64,000 nt of DNA from Brachionus manjavacas (lineage: Eukaryota > Rotifera > Eurotatoria > Ploima > Brachionidae), in the NCBI GenBank assembly GCA_019054805.1, contig JAHQIY010000006.1, positions 2,480,001 to 2,544,000 of the forward strand, in the 5' to 3' direction. The notes under the pieces are model-generated. The model was given only the letters and a program-made list of their open reading frames with translations. It was not told the origin of the DNA and ran no database searches. Within the stretch, counting starts at the first letter, position 1, and the number at the start of each line of letters is the position of its first letter. A program made the translations under genes and the position numbers. Positions 34,776-47,999 of this stretch are shown one piece after another.

Positions 34776-37700
34776 TTAGTTTTTGAATAAAAAGCTTAGA
34801 AAATTCAAATGGTTTCCAAAACTGTTTAGTCTTCTCTTAATGCATTTGTTCGAATCATTCGAGTTCAAAAAATGACATCCTTTGTTAATTGTCCATTCTA
34901 ATTGCAAGTCACTATCAGCGACGTTCAATATTTCCATATTGCTTTTATTGAATAATTCAAATGTTGATTCGATCTTTTCATTATCAAATTTGATAAAGTC
35001 TAAATTATAAAATGAAATTATATCTTTGCTCTCACTTTCAAAATACCCATTATCATTGCTTAATGAAGACTTCTTCGCTGAAAATGCATAAAAGTTATAA
35101 GCAATGGGGAAAAAAACCAACTTTTTTATTTTAGTATTTATGATCAATCTTTTCAATGCGTCTCGTCCAAATCTTACATTTGATGGCATATACACAAAGA
35201 GGGATTTTTTTGGAAATTTTTTAGAGAAGTGTCTTATTGTCAACAATTGAACGTAGTCATCATTATAATATAAATTTGCTTGGCTTATTTTGATTTCATC
35301 AATTTTGTATTTCACACTCTTTTTAGTCTTTAGCATTGGTATTGTAAAGTTTGAGCTTGAATATTTGATGAATAAAAAATTGGCCGATTTTATAAAATTC
35401 GAAAATTTAGATACCATGGCGCATAGTCTTGGAATCGAGGATTGAGCCGAATTGTCTCGGATCGAAAAAATCAAATTAATTTTTTTCCAAAAATCAATTT
35501 GTTTGAAAGTGTCAATCGAAATTATTTGAGGAGAATCTAACGATCTGAATAATATTACACTTTGAGCATTTTTCGTTTCTTTTGAAATAAAGACCATTTT
35601 ATAAATTAAACCTTGAACAGGTATGAATGATTTGTATCCATTTAAGAAAAAATATTTGGATTCGTCTAATTTTGTTATTGATAAATTGATCAATTTTTTT
35701 ACTTCAGCTTGTTCAAAACCTTAAAATAAAGTTTTTCAGAATTCGATTCTATTTTCTTTAATGTTTATGGGAAGTTTATTAAATCAACTGATTAATTTTT
35801 AGTTTTTTTAAAGATTTATGTCAACAAATGCCTCTTAAAAAAATTAAATCAAAATGACTTTTCTTGTTTCTTTTAAGATTATTATTGTTGAAATGAAATT
35901 ATGCTAAATATGATGCATTTATTTATTCTATATTTGTAAATTTTCTTTTCTTCTTTTTCCTATCTTTATTTTTCTTGGTTTTTTAATTGTTTTGATCTAA
36001 TAAAATTTAAAAATTAATTTAAAAAAAAATTGTGAAAATTGTTTCTTATTTTTCTCCTTAGCCTTTTAATGAAAAATGAATCATTATTTAAGTTTATGAT
36101 TTTATAACTAATTTTCAACTTACTTGAATGTTGCCGAATGACTTGATCAATAGGAAATGAATGTGTAATATTAAAAAATGATTGTACTGTTATTTCGAAT
36201 TTGTTTTCCACATTTGAACGCTGCCTAAGTATATTTGAATCAGGATTTTTGTTTGAAAATTTCTCTATTTGAATTTCGATTTTTTTCATTTCAAATAAAT
36301 ATTTCTTTAGTTTAAAATTTTCTATCGATTGAACAGAAGTTGATGACATATTAAGAGTGTTAATAGTAATAAAGTCACCATTATTTCGCAAATCAGTTGC
36401 ATTTAATTCATAATCAAAATGTTTGAATTTAATATTCTATTAAATAAAAAGAAAAATTAATGCAAAATACATACAAAAGATTTTACAAAATAAATATTTT
36501 ATTTTCCGTATAGAATATGTCATTTTACAATTCAAAAGCGTTTATAAAAACATTTCATACTAGCAAAGTACATAAAAAAAAAAGATTAATAGTTTAATTG
36601 TTTAAAAATTTAATTTACACTTTTTTTTAATTATAATTAATAAATATAAATTTTTTTTCTTTAATTGATAAAATATTGTGAACGTTATAGTCAGATCACC
36701 AAATTAAATAGCGCCATTAGTAAAAGTTGGTAATAAAAAAATAAATTTTAAATTGTAAAGTGCAAACGAGTCAATTACACTTAAAGGACCGGCTATTTTT
36801 GACAAAAACTTTGTTTAAATGATCAATTCGTTTCATTAGAGTCTGTAATTTGAAAAGCAGAATATTATAAAAACAGTTACCTAAGCTTTAATAAAATATT
36901 AAAACATGTAAAATGATTGATCGTCAACTAAAAAATTAGATTTGAAATTTTGAAAAAGTGCCAAATTGACACCGTCGGTCCTTTGAATAAATTAATATGA
37001 TCTTGACTAAGGATGTGGTGTCATTATACCCGATGTCGAAAAGATCACATCATGTCAAAAAGAATAAAGCGGAAAAAATTATTTGTTTTTAATTTTTAAA
37101 CTAGGAAATTTAATTATAAAACATTAAATTTTGATGATAAACGATATCGATAGAATAAAATTAGCAATAGTTATCATTATCAATTAGAAAATTAAATTTA
37201 TTTTTAAAATATCTCTTTATAAAATAAGATTAAACAGAAATTGTAAACATGTGAAATAGCAAAAATATAAAATGATGTTTTTAATGAAAAAAACATATTT
37301 TTATATTTTTTTCACCTTGCGGTTTGGTTACAGATTATGTTTTTTGATAAAATTTTAAAATTGTTTTTTCTTACCTTTATTTCGCTACTGCATTCTTGAT
37401 TAAATAAAAATTTCATGCATTCATTAATTGTTAAATTTGAATCAATTGACTCATTACATACTGAAATGTTTTTGCTCAATTTCTCAAGAATATCCTTAAA
37501 AAATTAACTGATTATTAAAAAAATCTAAATTAAAATATTTAAAAGATGTGAACAAAATCCAAATAACTTAGTATTTTTTGGAAAATTTATAAAAATCATA
37601 GTTTTATAAGATAACAAAAATAATACTTATAGTTTTTAGTGTTTGAATCTGTTCAAGCGGAGACTTAACTGGACATAATTTTTAGAAACCGTGACCGTGT

Positions 37701-38795
37701 ACGCATTAAATTGAATGCTTTTTTTTTCTTAATTAAATTTTTTAGCTTTAAATAAAGTAATGGGTGGCAATTATTCCTTTGAACTTTTTTATTTTAATTC
37801 ATAGAATAAAAAAAGTATATAGTAGAAATTAAATACAAAATTAAATCAGAAATGTAAGATCACTCACTATGGTCACTCCGGTCCAGTCACTCTGATCTTT
37901 TTACCAACATTACTTTTAACCTTTTCTTTTTACTTATGTGACCAAAGACTGTCCAGTTCTGGAGCGTTATTGAATATTATCATTTACTTAAATAACTCGA
38001 TGAATTTTTGAAAATTAAAATTTAAAAAAATGAATAAATTTGATAAATGATAAATTCTGTTATCGACTTTTGTCATCTGATTGAATCTCAAATCAGCTGA
38101 TACCCGTATTAAAAAAAATGTCAATAGATGGTATTATTTACTGTGAGCTGGTATCACATGGTATCAATAACTAAGAAATAATAATTTAAATAACTAAGAA
38201 ATGATAATTTTAAAAATTTTAAATTTTTTTCAAAAAACTTACTTTGGAAATAAGAATTCCTGATTTTTTAGAACATCTAGTTGATTTTGATTCTGTAACA
38301 CCGAAAAATATATCATGTTCAATATTAGCAACTAGCTCAACAACCTGTAATATTTTTATTTGAAGTTAAGAAAAGACAAATTTTTATTTTTAATTGAGAA
38401 CTGTTTAAAATTCTTACTTGGAAAGCAAAAAAGAATGTCGATTCATCAATTATAAAAAACCAACTATACTGGTCTTTGTAATTTCTGCTTAAATTCTTAA
38501 CAACTTGAATTTCATTTAAATCAAAAAACTTAACATCATAATTTAAATTATTTGGATCAAGTCTTGTCGATATTAATCCTGAGGTTTTAATCAATGAGAT
38601 TAAAAGTAGTTTTCTAAACACAATTTCTTCACTGATAAAAGATGGCCGATTAAATTTTGACAGTTTGTCGTCAAAAACTGAATTCTTTTTTGAGGAGTAT
38701 ATTTCTTTTAAGTATAATTGAAAAAAATATCCACAAAGAATGCCAAAAAGAAAAAATGAACAAGAAAATTTTTTACTGAATCTTTTAAAAAACAT
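34776..38795 (-). CDS. Chondroitin polymerising factor-like glycosyltransferase (CHPF/CHSY family)
   Basis: Exons 38795-38418, 38344-38243, 37494-37375, 36436-36124 and 35719-34776; CDS 1857 bp, 618 aa. It is a type II Golgi protein: a short Lys/Arg-rich cytosolic end, a membrane anchor at about 12-29, then a lumenal region. Exons 1-3 match the fringe-like first domain (KDQYSWFFIIDEST, FGVTESKSTRCSKKSGILIS, ECMKFLFNQEC). Exon 4 matches the linker of CHPF and CHSY proteins (INTLNMSS, then helical KKIEIQIEK). The end matches the CHPF C-terminus (EILNVADSDLQLEWTINKGC, CIKRRLNSFGNHLNFL). The DDD metal motif of active enzymes is replaced by DES at 117-119, and the second domain lacks a clear DxD, as expected of a non-catalytic partner. 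It is shorter than human CHPF (about 775 aa) and diverged. Divergent from the CHSY-like gene at 43385. CSGLCA-T-like is an alternative label. Confidence 0.75.
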
Positions 38796-40229
38796 ACTTT
38801 AAAAGAAAAAAATTGAATTTTTTAATAAATAAGTTTAATAAATATAAAATAAAATATTTTGAAATTAATTTTTTTTGTGACAATTATCAAACGATATTGG
38901 GCTGTTGCTAATGATGTTGGTTATGCTTGGATTTGTGGTCAGCTAATTTTGGTTAGTCAAAATCTGGTTAACCAAGCAGTTAACCAATATTATAAATCAC
39001 TAGCTTAAGATTCTAAAGATTCTGATTCTGATTATTGTTGCTAAAGATTCTTAATTTTGATTATTTTTAAATTTAATGCTTGTTATTTCGAATAAAAAAT
39101 ATAAGGAATAACACTTTAAAAAATGTGGTTTAAACGAATGTCTTAATTCATTTAATTTCTAGGTAAAAATTTTAAATTTTGTATTTTAAAAAAATTTGCA
39201 ATTAAGTAAATAAATTTTCTATGCCAAAAGTAAAAGGTTTAAAATTTAGTATCTCCATGATAACAATTTGCGTTAATTAATTTTGAATTTTTAAAAATAT
39301 TGAAAGATTTTTTAAATTTATGGCGTCGGAGATCTCTTTAATACATTTTTTTTTAAATTTATCGAAATGTAAATATTATGTAATGTATGATTAAATAAAA
39401 TTTTTTATTTTCATATTTTTACTTAATATTTTAAGTTTTCATTTTTTGAAGCTTGAGATTTTTTATTTTTTTTTTAAATATTTTTTTCGAAAATAATTAG
39501 AGTTTATTTTTCTAATTGCGCAATTTATTTTGAATTCCTTAGTTTTAAAACATTAAAAATTTTCTCAAATTTTTTAAATAACGTAAAATATTTTTGTAAA
39601 TTTTTAATGAATTAAAATATTTCTTTAATTATTTTAATCATCGGACTGTGAATTTTTTTCCATTTTTACAATCATCATTTTAATTCAAAGAAACTTTAAA
39701 AGTTTTTTTAAATAAAATAGAATGAACAAACTAGAGAGGCTTGGTTATAAGTTTCGAAATCAAGTAAATTTAGTTTCTTCCAATTTCTGCTACAAAAAGT
39801 TGTTGATTTTTTTAAATTTCGTTATTTCTTTTCATTATTTTTTATAAAATTAAATTTCTATTGTTGTTACTGAACACTACATAAATTAAAAAATTTTAAG
39901 ACTTAGAAAGAAAACAAGTTTCGATTTTTTTGCAATCGTTAATTTTGATATCCTGGGGTGTGCATCAAAACAAAAAAACAAAAATAATGTAGAATTTGTT
40001 TTATTAATAAAACATAAATTCAAAAAAGACAAAAAATTAAACTGATTAATTAATTGATTAAAAATTTTATTTTTAAAGACTATTTGTTTAAAATATTATA
40101 GTTTAAATAATTAAATGTAAAATATTTTTTTTTAATTAAAAAAAAATTTTGTAATTACATTTAAATACTCCTTAGTCAACTATTTTTTAATGTAAAAATG
40201 ATTGCATTTAATATTCCTCATCAATTCTA

Positions 40230-41480
40230 CATTCAAAATTAGTTAACAGGATCAGTAATATTCCTTTAGACTCTCAATTTTATTTTCATATTGCTTTAAG
40301 TTTAAGGCTATATTTTCCTTATTATATTTAGTGAAGACAATGAAGCAAGACTTTTCAACAGATATTTTCATCTTCCATTTTTCTAATTCGTCTAATTATT
40401 GTTTATCTTATTTTCTAGATTTCCTTTTTTCTTAAAAATGTAGAATGTGACCACGTAGTCAGCAAAAAGAAGAGAATATTCACTATCTATTAGATATATT
40501 TTTTATAAAAATTCTAAAAAGAAATGGACTAATTGTTGAGCCTTGAGGAACACCTGCAGTAATATGGTTTTCATCACTTATATGGCCATTGACATCTACT
40601 TTCAATGATCTTGAGTCTAAGAATGTATTAGGTAAGGGAGAAGATTCATTTTCATCAGTTTATTAATAAGACCATTTTACCAGACCCTATCGAACGCTTT
40701 GGAGATATGAAAAAATAGGGGAAAAACTTCTTTTTTTCTATTAAATGATTCTACAATTTTTTGAATAAGGAAGAAAAGATTGTCAGCGGTTCTTCGATTC
40801 TTTTTAAAACCTGATTGTTCCTGAATTAGTAATGAGTTCAGTTCTAAATAATTAAATAAACTTGAATAGACTTTACGTTCTTACGGTTTTTCTAGACAGC
40901 TTGTAATACTGGTTGGTCGGTAGTTATCTGGATCTTGTTTTAAAATTGAATTTTTAAGTATCATAGTAATGTAAGCAGATTTCCATGCATTCGGGATTTT
41001 ACTTTCTCTTAGACTTAAGCTAAAGATATAAATAAATCATTTGATATAAATAATAATGTCTTGTTTTGGTTTTTAAGGCTCAGATAATCTTTTTAATGCT
41101 AACAGGCTCGTCAAATCTGCATTGATTTTTTTTATTCAAAAATTAAAGAATATATTCAATTATTTCTCTATCTTTTTTGGGATCAATCAGAGTAGTCAAA
41201 AGATACATAATTAAATTGGAAAATGATCACTGGCCATATCTAGACTATTAGGAATCCTAAAATCAGTGATTTTATCAATTAATGAAGAAGAACTTAAGAA
41301 TAAGAATAAATCGAGAATTTAAAATGTTCCCTATTTAATATGTTAAAGGTTGGACACTTATTATTTATTTCGTGAAATTTTTTTTTGATTCTGTTTTCGC
41401 TTTCTTCTTTACAACCAATTTGTCTTGTTTTGGCGTTTAAGTAATAGAACATAATTTTTACAATTCCTATTTATCTTTTC
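40230..41480 (-). pseudogene. Non-LTR retrotransposon relic (endonuclease and reverse transcriptase)
   Basis: Read on the minus strand from 41480 downward: an endonuclease stretch (LNAKTRQIGC, then MASDHFPI, the SDHxPI signature of APE-type endonucleases), then reverse transcriptase blocks (ISKAFDRVW, NHITAGVPQGSTISPFLF, LLFADYVVTFY, where YADD has become FADY). Many stops and frameshifts. The order is right for a LINE. Clade not resolved. Confidence 0.8.
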
Positions 41481-41859
41481 GAATATATATTAAAATTTGG
41501 AAGTTAGTTATTAGGTGTTACCATAAATTTACTTTTGATTACATTTCTATTTTTTATGTATTTTTTTTTACTTTTGATCTTATTTAAAATAGTTCTGAGA
41601 ACTTTAGAAAATTTTAGAGGAATTTTTTTTAAATTGGATTTGTAAATTTTGATTCAACAAAATAAAAAAATTTAAAACTGAAAGAATTTTATTTTATTAT
41701 TAGATTGTAACTTAATGATTATTTTTAAGATGAATTGTAAAGAGAAAATTTTTAATGAGCAAAAAATTTATTTAGACTTATTTTTTTAAATATTATTTGA
41801 TAACAAAATTGTCAAGATGATTTTGCATAACCAGTATTGTACCAAATTATAACATATTA

Positions 41860-42660
41860 TGTTATCACCGGATAGCAGTATCGACTAGACCCAAAATTGC
41901 TACTCCTCCACCATGCTTATTGCGTGGTTTAGTTATTGATTTATAATTATTAAAATCTAAGAAAATTTTTGAAAAACTAAATTTTTTTGAAAATGCATTT
42001 TTCAAGCTTTTTTGTTCTTTGACAGTAAGTCACCTTTAGTGTCACATTCTTACTTTCTTTTTTGAAATTAGCTAAAAACTTATGTCTTTCTTTCAGTTAT
42101 CCAAAATACTTCACAATAGATTTTTTATCACACAGACCAATAAACTATACTTCTATCCATTTACAAACGGCATCAAAATCTTTCTGTATCTTCGTTCTTC
42201 CATAAACTTGATTTACAATGCCTAGGATTTTTGATTCATGAGCATCCATCTTCATTATTGCAAACCAAGATATTATGTGTAACTTACTTGTTACAGGTTG
42301 TAACGTTTTACAGAACCAGTTTATTCAATTCCATTCAAAAGTTATTAGCAAAGAGTCGAATTGAAATGAGCGAATTGAAACGAACTTCACTACTTCTCCC
42401 TTGTGAGTATCTAGAGCCTTCGAGAACTCAAGAAGCATCTCCTCTTTACTGTTACAATTTGCAGTCTTGAAGATATACCATTAGTCGATCTGTGATTATA
42501 ATTTTCAGAACTTTTCATGTTACCACTGTGAGTGATGCTGACCAATAATTCTCAGGTTCCATTTTGATTCTTCTCTTGAAATTTGATGTTAAGTTGGCTC
42601 TTTTCCATTCCATTGGGATTTTTCCAGACTCAAGTGATAGTCTGTAAATTATTTTCAATT
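41860..42660 (-). pseudogene. Second non-LTR reverse transcriptase relic
   Basis: The minus strand gives WKRANLTSNFKRRIKMEPEN and then YWSASLTVVT and KVLKIIITDRLMVYL. This matches the start of LINE reverse transcriptases (WKxAxVxPIFKKGDxxxPxNYRPVSLTxxxxKxLExII). Downstream pieces are broken. It lies upstream of, and separate from, the 40230-41480 relic, since an endonuclease region comes between them. Confidence 0.75.
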
Positions 42661-43384
42661 ACAAGGAAAAGGTTTTTTGGTTTTGTGAAGCTCAGTTTAG
42701 TCAAAATGTCAAAATTTTTATTGATATTTAATCTTGATATTTGATGCAACTTTAAATGTTGCATCCACAGAACTAATTTAAAGCTTTTAGAAAAAAAGTT
42801 ATTTGATTACGTTTTATTCTGTTCTTTTTATCATTTTGTACTGAATTGCACAAAATCCACTTAAGTATCAAGGTATTGACCCCATCAAATCTCAACCATT
42901 TTAATACCTATTAATTTAGCTTGTCTATTTTAAAAGATAACTTTGACGAATTTTTATCTATAGAAATATCTAATTATTGTTTAATTTTTTTTAAATATGA
43001 TGCAATGTAATAGATATGTTATAAAAATATTTTTCTATGATTATCTGATTCAAGAATTTTTTTTGAATCTTGAATTAATGCGTCGCTATGCATCTTGTCG
43101 TTGGAAATAAAAGTTTTGATTACAAAATGAATGGTAATGATAAATGACAAGTAGAACATATAAAAGATTTTTAGTAATTAGTTTAAATTAAAACATTTCG
43201 ATTGATATTAAAATTTATTTATTTTTTTTTACTATTTTTAAATAAATGAGTATGTCCACCATGTTCGCATGAAAGACTAATGTCTGCTCTGGACACATTG
43301 AAAAAAAAAAACAAATCAAAAGCGGTGAAGATCTTTAAATTAATTTTTTTAAGAATAAATTTTATCCGAATTTTTTTAGACAGA

Positions 43385-46300
43385 ATGAATTTAACTTTTT
43401 CTCTATTTTTTAAATTTACAACTGGAACCATTATTGGATTTATATTGGGATATTTTCAATTTTCAAATGACCTAGGATCTGTAAAATTCAACTCTGAATG
43501 CAAAACCTCAGGATTTCTACATGTTTCAGTACTAACAGCAAATAGTTTTATTCACACCCGAGCAAAAGCTATAAACGAGACATGGGCCAACAATTATGAA
43601 CATATTTTATATTTCTCACAATCAAAACAAATTGCGACATCCTTGCCAGTTGTTTTTTTACCAAAAACTGATGATTTGTATCCACCACAAATCAAAGCGT
43701 TCACAATGCTGAAATTTCTTTATGAAAATTATCTAGATTCATACGAATGGTTTTTAAGGGCTGATGACGATGTGTACATTAAATTAGACAAGTTGAGACA
43801 TTTCTTGAAGCGTCTAAATTCTAATCAACTATTCTATATTGGCCAACCTGGTTATCAGATTTCTGAGTTAAAACCATATTGCATGGGTGGTCCCGGTATT
43901 GTAATATCAAGGGAAACCTTAAGAAAATTGGGACCCCACTTGAATTTTTGTTTCAAAAAACTTATCAAAACTAAGCATGAAGACGTGGAGATCGGTCGTT
44001 GTATTCAGAAGTTTGTGAACATTTCATGCACTTCATCTTACGAGGTTCTTTTTTTTATTTAACTTTTTATTTCCTTACAGTAAGACATTCAAACTTTAAA
44101 AAAAAGCAGTTTCCAGTTTTGAATTCAATTCAAGTTGCCTAATACGAATCTAAATCTCGAACAGGAAACTGGCTATATATAGAGTGTTGTAACTGGGAAC
44201 TGGGAGCTGGATTTTATCTAATTTGAAACTGATAGTTTGGATTTGTAAAATGTTTCGATCTAATAATATATTTGTCAATTGTCTTTTTGACAACTCTAAT
44301 GAGGATAAGCTTAAAAAAATATTTATTTTCAAATTCAAAATCGGAATTGTTTTGTTTTTTAGGTCTTAATAATAGAAAAAGCAATTAATTTTAAAACAAT
44401 TAATTAATTTTTTTTAACTTAATTCCATTCAGCATTAAAAATGATTTGGTTAAGAATGTTGATGTTACTTTTGAGCACTGGACGCCTTGTAATTCATAGA
44501 ATTTTTTCTATAAAAAATCTTAATTTTTACTATATTTTACACAATAGAAAATATCTTGAAATTTTTCACAGACAATTGATATGATTTTCAAAACTTTAGA
44601 TTAATCTACAAAAAAAATTCTTTGAGAATATTTCTGTGAAATAACTTTTAACTTAAATGTTTTTATGCCAGTTTGTCTGATTTTATTAATTTTTATGAAT
44701 TGTTGACATTTTTTCTGATTATTTTTGCATTCAAGTCCACATTATAAAAAAAAGTGAAGCAACCTTTTTTACCTGCTACTCTTAAACTTTGTTAAAATAA
44801 CGCCAATTTTCGTAATTGTAATCTTATTTTTCTTTCTTGAACTGTTCAAATTTTAAATCTTTAGTGTCGGACATGACTTGTTTCATTTTTTAAATTTTAT
44901 CATTTTTTCTTTAAATAACAATCAAATTCTAGATAGCTATGAATAATAAAAATCTGAGGCTGAGAAGTTTTTTTATCAGACTCAAAATGACAAAAAATGT
45001 GAAAGTTACATTTTCAGTGAAATTAATAGGAACATTTTAATTTAATTTTAATTTCATAATTAGTAAAAATAAAATAAACAGCTAAAGTTAAATAAATTTT
45101 TTTTTTAATTTTGCATTAGATGCATATTAACCCGTCATATCAATTATTAAATTGTTATATAAAAATAAATAAAATTATCATATGGATAATTAAATTTATG
45201 ATTTTGATTCATTAAAAGTTTAATTATCATTACCCTAAACCAGGGCTGTGCCCAAGATCCTGTTTAATTTTTATATAACAATTTAATTAATCATTTATAT
45301 CGCGGTTAAATATTAAATTTTAAATGTCTCATTGAATTTCAATTTAAAAAATGTAAATAAAAATAATGATTTATTTTAATAAGATTATTTATTTAATTAT
45401 TTGATTTTTTTTTAATGATAATTTATTTTATAAAGTCTTAATTAGACAATTCTACTAAGAGAAGTATTTTTTTACTTTATACAAAATTCATCGAATACTA
45501 AAGAAAAAGGCCATTGGGTTCAATTTGAAAAAAAATAATACTAAAATTTAATTAAATTTTTTTTCATTAGAACATGAAATTATTTTATCATTTGTATGGT
45601 GGAAAAAATGATTCATTCCTTAAAAATCCGCATTCTCTTGTCTTCAAGGAAACGATAAGCATACATCCGCTAAAGAATATGGAATTAATGAAAATGGTTC
45701 ATTTGATAGAACTTAGACACAAAGCCTCTTTAGTAAAGAAAAAAATTTATGAAATAACTAATCAAAATCTCAAGCCTCCTGTTAATATTCAGCAAAAGAA
45801 CTTTAAATTTTTCGATGCTCGTAGCTTTTACGATCTTGATTCAAACAAGGTAAAAGAAGGTTTTCATCCACATTTCAATGATTTTATAAAATATCTAAAT
45901 TATGAGCTTTCAAAACATTTTTTTACGATAAATTCAAATTATTCAAATTCGTATATCACTTCCGGATATTTCGAGACAGATCCAACTGATAATTTGTACT
46001 TGCTTACCCATAGTTATTTAAGAAAAAAAAACACAAGAACTCAGTTAATACAAAATATTGGTTTGAATTTTCCTTTTTTAGATTATGTAATAGAAAAAGA
46101 ACCTTTTGACCAGATCGTCAAAATTCACTTTATTTTGTCAGTTTGCAACCGAAGCAAAAGATTTCAGGACTTTTTTAGAAATTTTAATGAAATTTTTTTT
46201 AAATCGAACCAAAATGTGAAATTAATAATTGTAACATGTCAGGCAGATTCTTTATCTATTCGAAATTTTATTCAAAAAGATGAAAAATTAAAACTTTCAA

Positions 46301-46842
46301 GTGAAAAATTTATTATCCTTGAGTTGAAAAGGAATTTTTCAAGATCACATTACATGAACCAGGGATCAAATCTAGTCCCGAATGATGAAATTATATTTTT
46401 TGTAGACGTTGATTTCAGATTCCATCCAGAAATACTATATCGTATACAAGCCAATACTCGTATCAACTCTCAAGTTTATATGCCTATTGTTTTTAGTCAA
46501 TTCAACACTGACAATCGTTTAAATGAAATTTCGAATGAGATAAGAAGAGGAAATGGTGAATGGAGACATTTTGGCTATGGTGCGCTGTCCATTTACAAAA
46601 AAGATTTTAAAATGATTAAATACAATGAAAATATTACTCAATGGGGCAAAGAAGATATTGAGCTTACGGATCAAATTATTAAATTGGGAAATATTAAGAT
46701 TTTCAGATCAGTTGATACAGGAATTGTTCATATTTATCATGATCAAAATTGTATGAAAGATTTGCCAAAAGACCAATTTCAAATGTGTTTAATGTCTAAA
46801 TTACGTCTTTTAGGCCTTAACGATTTAAAGCTTTATTTTTAG
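43385..46842 (+). CDS. Chondroitin sulfate synthase (CHSY family), bifunctional glycosyltransferase
   Basis: Exons 43385-44044 and 45571-46842 (intron 1526 bp, phase 0); 643 aa. CHSY enzymes add alternating glucuronate and N-acetylgalactosamine to chondroitin in the Golgi. The protein is type II with a membrane anchor at about 9-26. The first, fringe-like domain has FLRADDDVYIKLD (DDD at 127-129), CMGGPGIV at 166 and KHEDVEIGRC at about 197. The second GT-A domain has FFVDVDFRFHP (DVD at 499-501), MPIVFSQF, FGYGALSIYKKDF and WGKEDIEL (about 578-585), then GIVHIYHDQNC. All catalytic signatures are present, so it should be active. An in-frame ATG at 43280 would add 35 basic residues. I chose 43385 because it gives the short cytosolic end usual in this family. 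The protein is shorter than human CHSY1 (802 aa), mostly in the linker. Partner gene at 34776-38795. Confidence 0.9.
45143..45291. repeat. About 150 bp fold-back element in the CHSY intron
   Basis: AATTATTAAATTGTTATAT-AAAAATAAA on the left pairs with TTTAATTTTTATATAAC-AATTTAATTAAT on the right. The centre holds a slightly GC-richer stretch (CCAGGGCTGTGCCCAAG) that can itself form a small hairpin. MITE-like; it adds no coding potential. Confidence 0.55.
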
Positions 46843-47995
46843 TTTTATTGCCAAAAGGAAAGCTTACCCAAAATGTATCGAAATTATTTCTATAAAAGGA
46901 AAAAATAAAATAGAATCTTATCTTTTTAGTATTTAATTCTTATCATTTTATGATCTTAAGACGGAAAATAAACTCAAACAAAGATAAACACAATTCGATT
47001 AATCAAAAGAAAAAGACTCTGTGTATCAAAAATTGAAACTATATAATTATCCTAAAAAGTACCCAAATCGTTACTTGACCCATAAAGATTACTAGTTTTC
47101 TGGTAAAAAGAAATTTTAAAAATAATTTAATTGCATAAATTAATTGTTTTTTCTGAAAAAAAATACAAAAATGCTTCGATAAAAAGTCCAGAACTGATAA
47201 AATTTTGTCATTTTACGAAACTTTTGGCAAACTTCTATAATCTTAAGTGAATGTTAGTCGGTAACAAAATGTAATTTTTAGAAATATTTCTTAAGTTTAC
47301 ATTGGATTAACTTGATGAGAATCGATCAAAAATGCATTCTACAAAAATTTTTTTTTAGTATCTAGTAAACATTTTCAATAGATCTTAAACTAAATAAAAG
47401 CCGAAAAAAGAATTGGCTTCTTATAAGATCAAAAAAAGAGTTGAATATTAACAGAATATTAGCGAAAAATATTCTAATAAAATTTAACCATTTTTATATT
47501 TTTTTTTAGGTTTTCTTTTTTGTAAATTGAATTATGTTTTATGCACTTTTTTTATTTTTTTAGAAATTTTGGGGACAAGTTTTAAATAAATTATCGAAAA
47601 CATTTTGTTGAATTTTTAACCAAATAGTGTTCAATATGCTTTAATTATTTTGTTCGATTTTAAACAAAAAAAAGTAGAAAAAAAGTCTAAATCGAATCTA
47701 ATCACTTTTTCGTAATGTTCTCTAAGAACCTTCCTTTTTTGTGCTTGTTGGTTTTTAGCACCCTATTATTTGAGATCAAAGTAGGAATAAATTTTGATTC
47801 GTCTTTTCTAAATATATTAATTTTTCCGAAATAGTCTACTTGAAAGTGAATTTTTTATCCTAACGGGAGACAACATAAAATCAAGACAAACTTTAAAAGA
47901 TCATAACTCCTTTAATATTTATCAAAATAAAACGAAATTTTGAGAGAATATAGCATTTTTATTCTTGTTTTTATTTATGCTTTTATCTTTTTTCA
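46843..47995. other. Intergenic, no gene seen
   Basis: AT-rich sequence downstream of the CHSY-like gene. AATAAA-like words at about 46900-46910 could serve its polyadenylation. Nothing else is supported. Confidence 0.6.
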
Positions 47996-47999
47996 ATAA

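Larger units (their letters stand above)
28135..36535 (-). repeat. Right arm of the large inverted duplication
   Basis: Reverse complement of 14010-20570. It is longer because it keeps 34660-36220 (last exon of the CHPF-like gene and part of exon 4's intron) and carries a 578 bp TTAA-flanked insertion at 33664-34241. The arm begins with CTTTCGAGTCATATGACTCG, itself a short palindrome. It holds the intact metalloprotease gene. Confidence 0.93.
38796..43384. other. Intergenic region between the two chondroitin-synthase-family genes
   Basis: A 4.6 kb spacer. The part at 38900-40200 is plain AT-rich DNA with no gene seen. The part at 40230-42660 consists of decayed non-LTR retrotransposon pieces. 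The last 600 bp before the CHSY-like start are AT-rich and probably hold its promoter, though I see no definite motif. Confidence 0.6.

Noticed and set aside
42231-42470. 79-codon plus-strand open frame
   Set aside because: It is the antisense of the second reverse transcriptase relic.
43280-43384. Upstream ATG of the CHSY-like gene as the true start
   Set aside because: It adds a Lys-rich leader that would make an unusually long cytosolic end for a type II Golgi enzyme; cannot be excluded without a 5' end.
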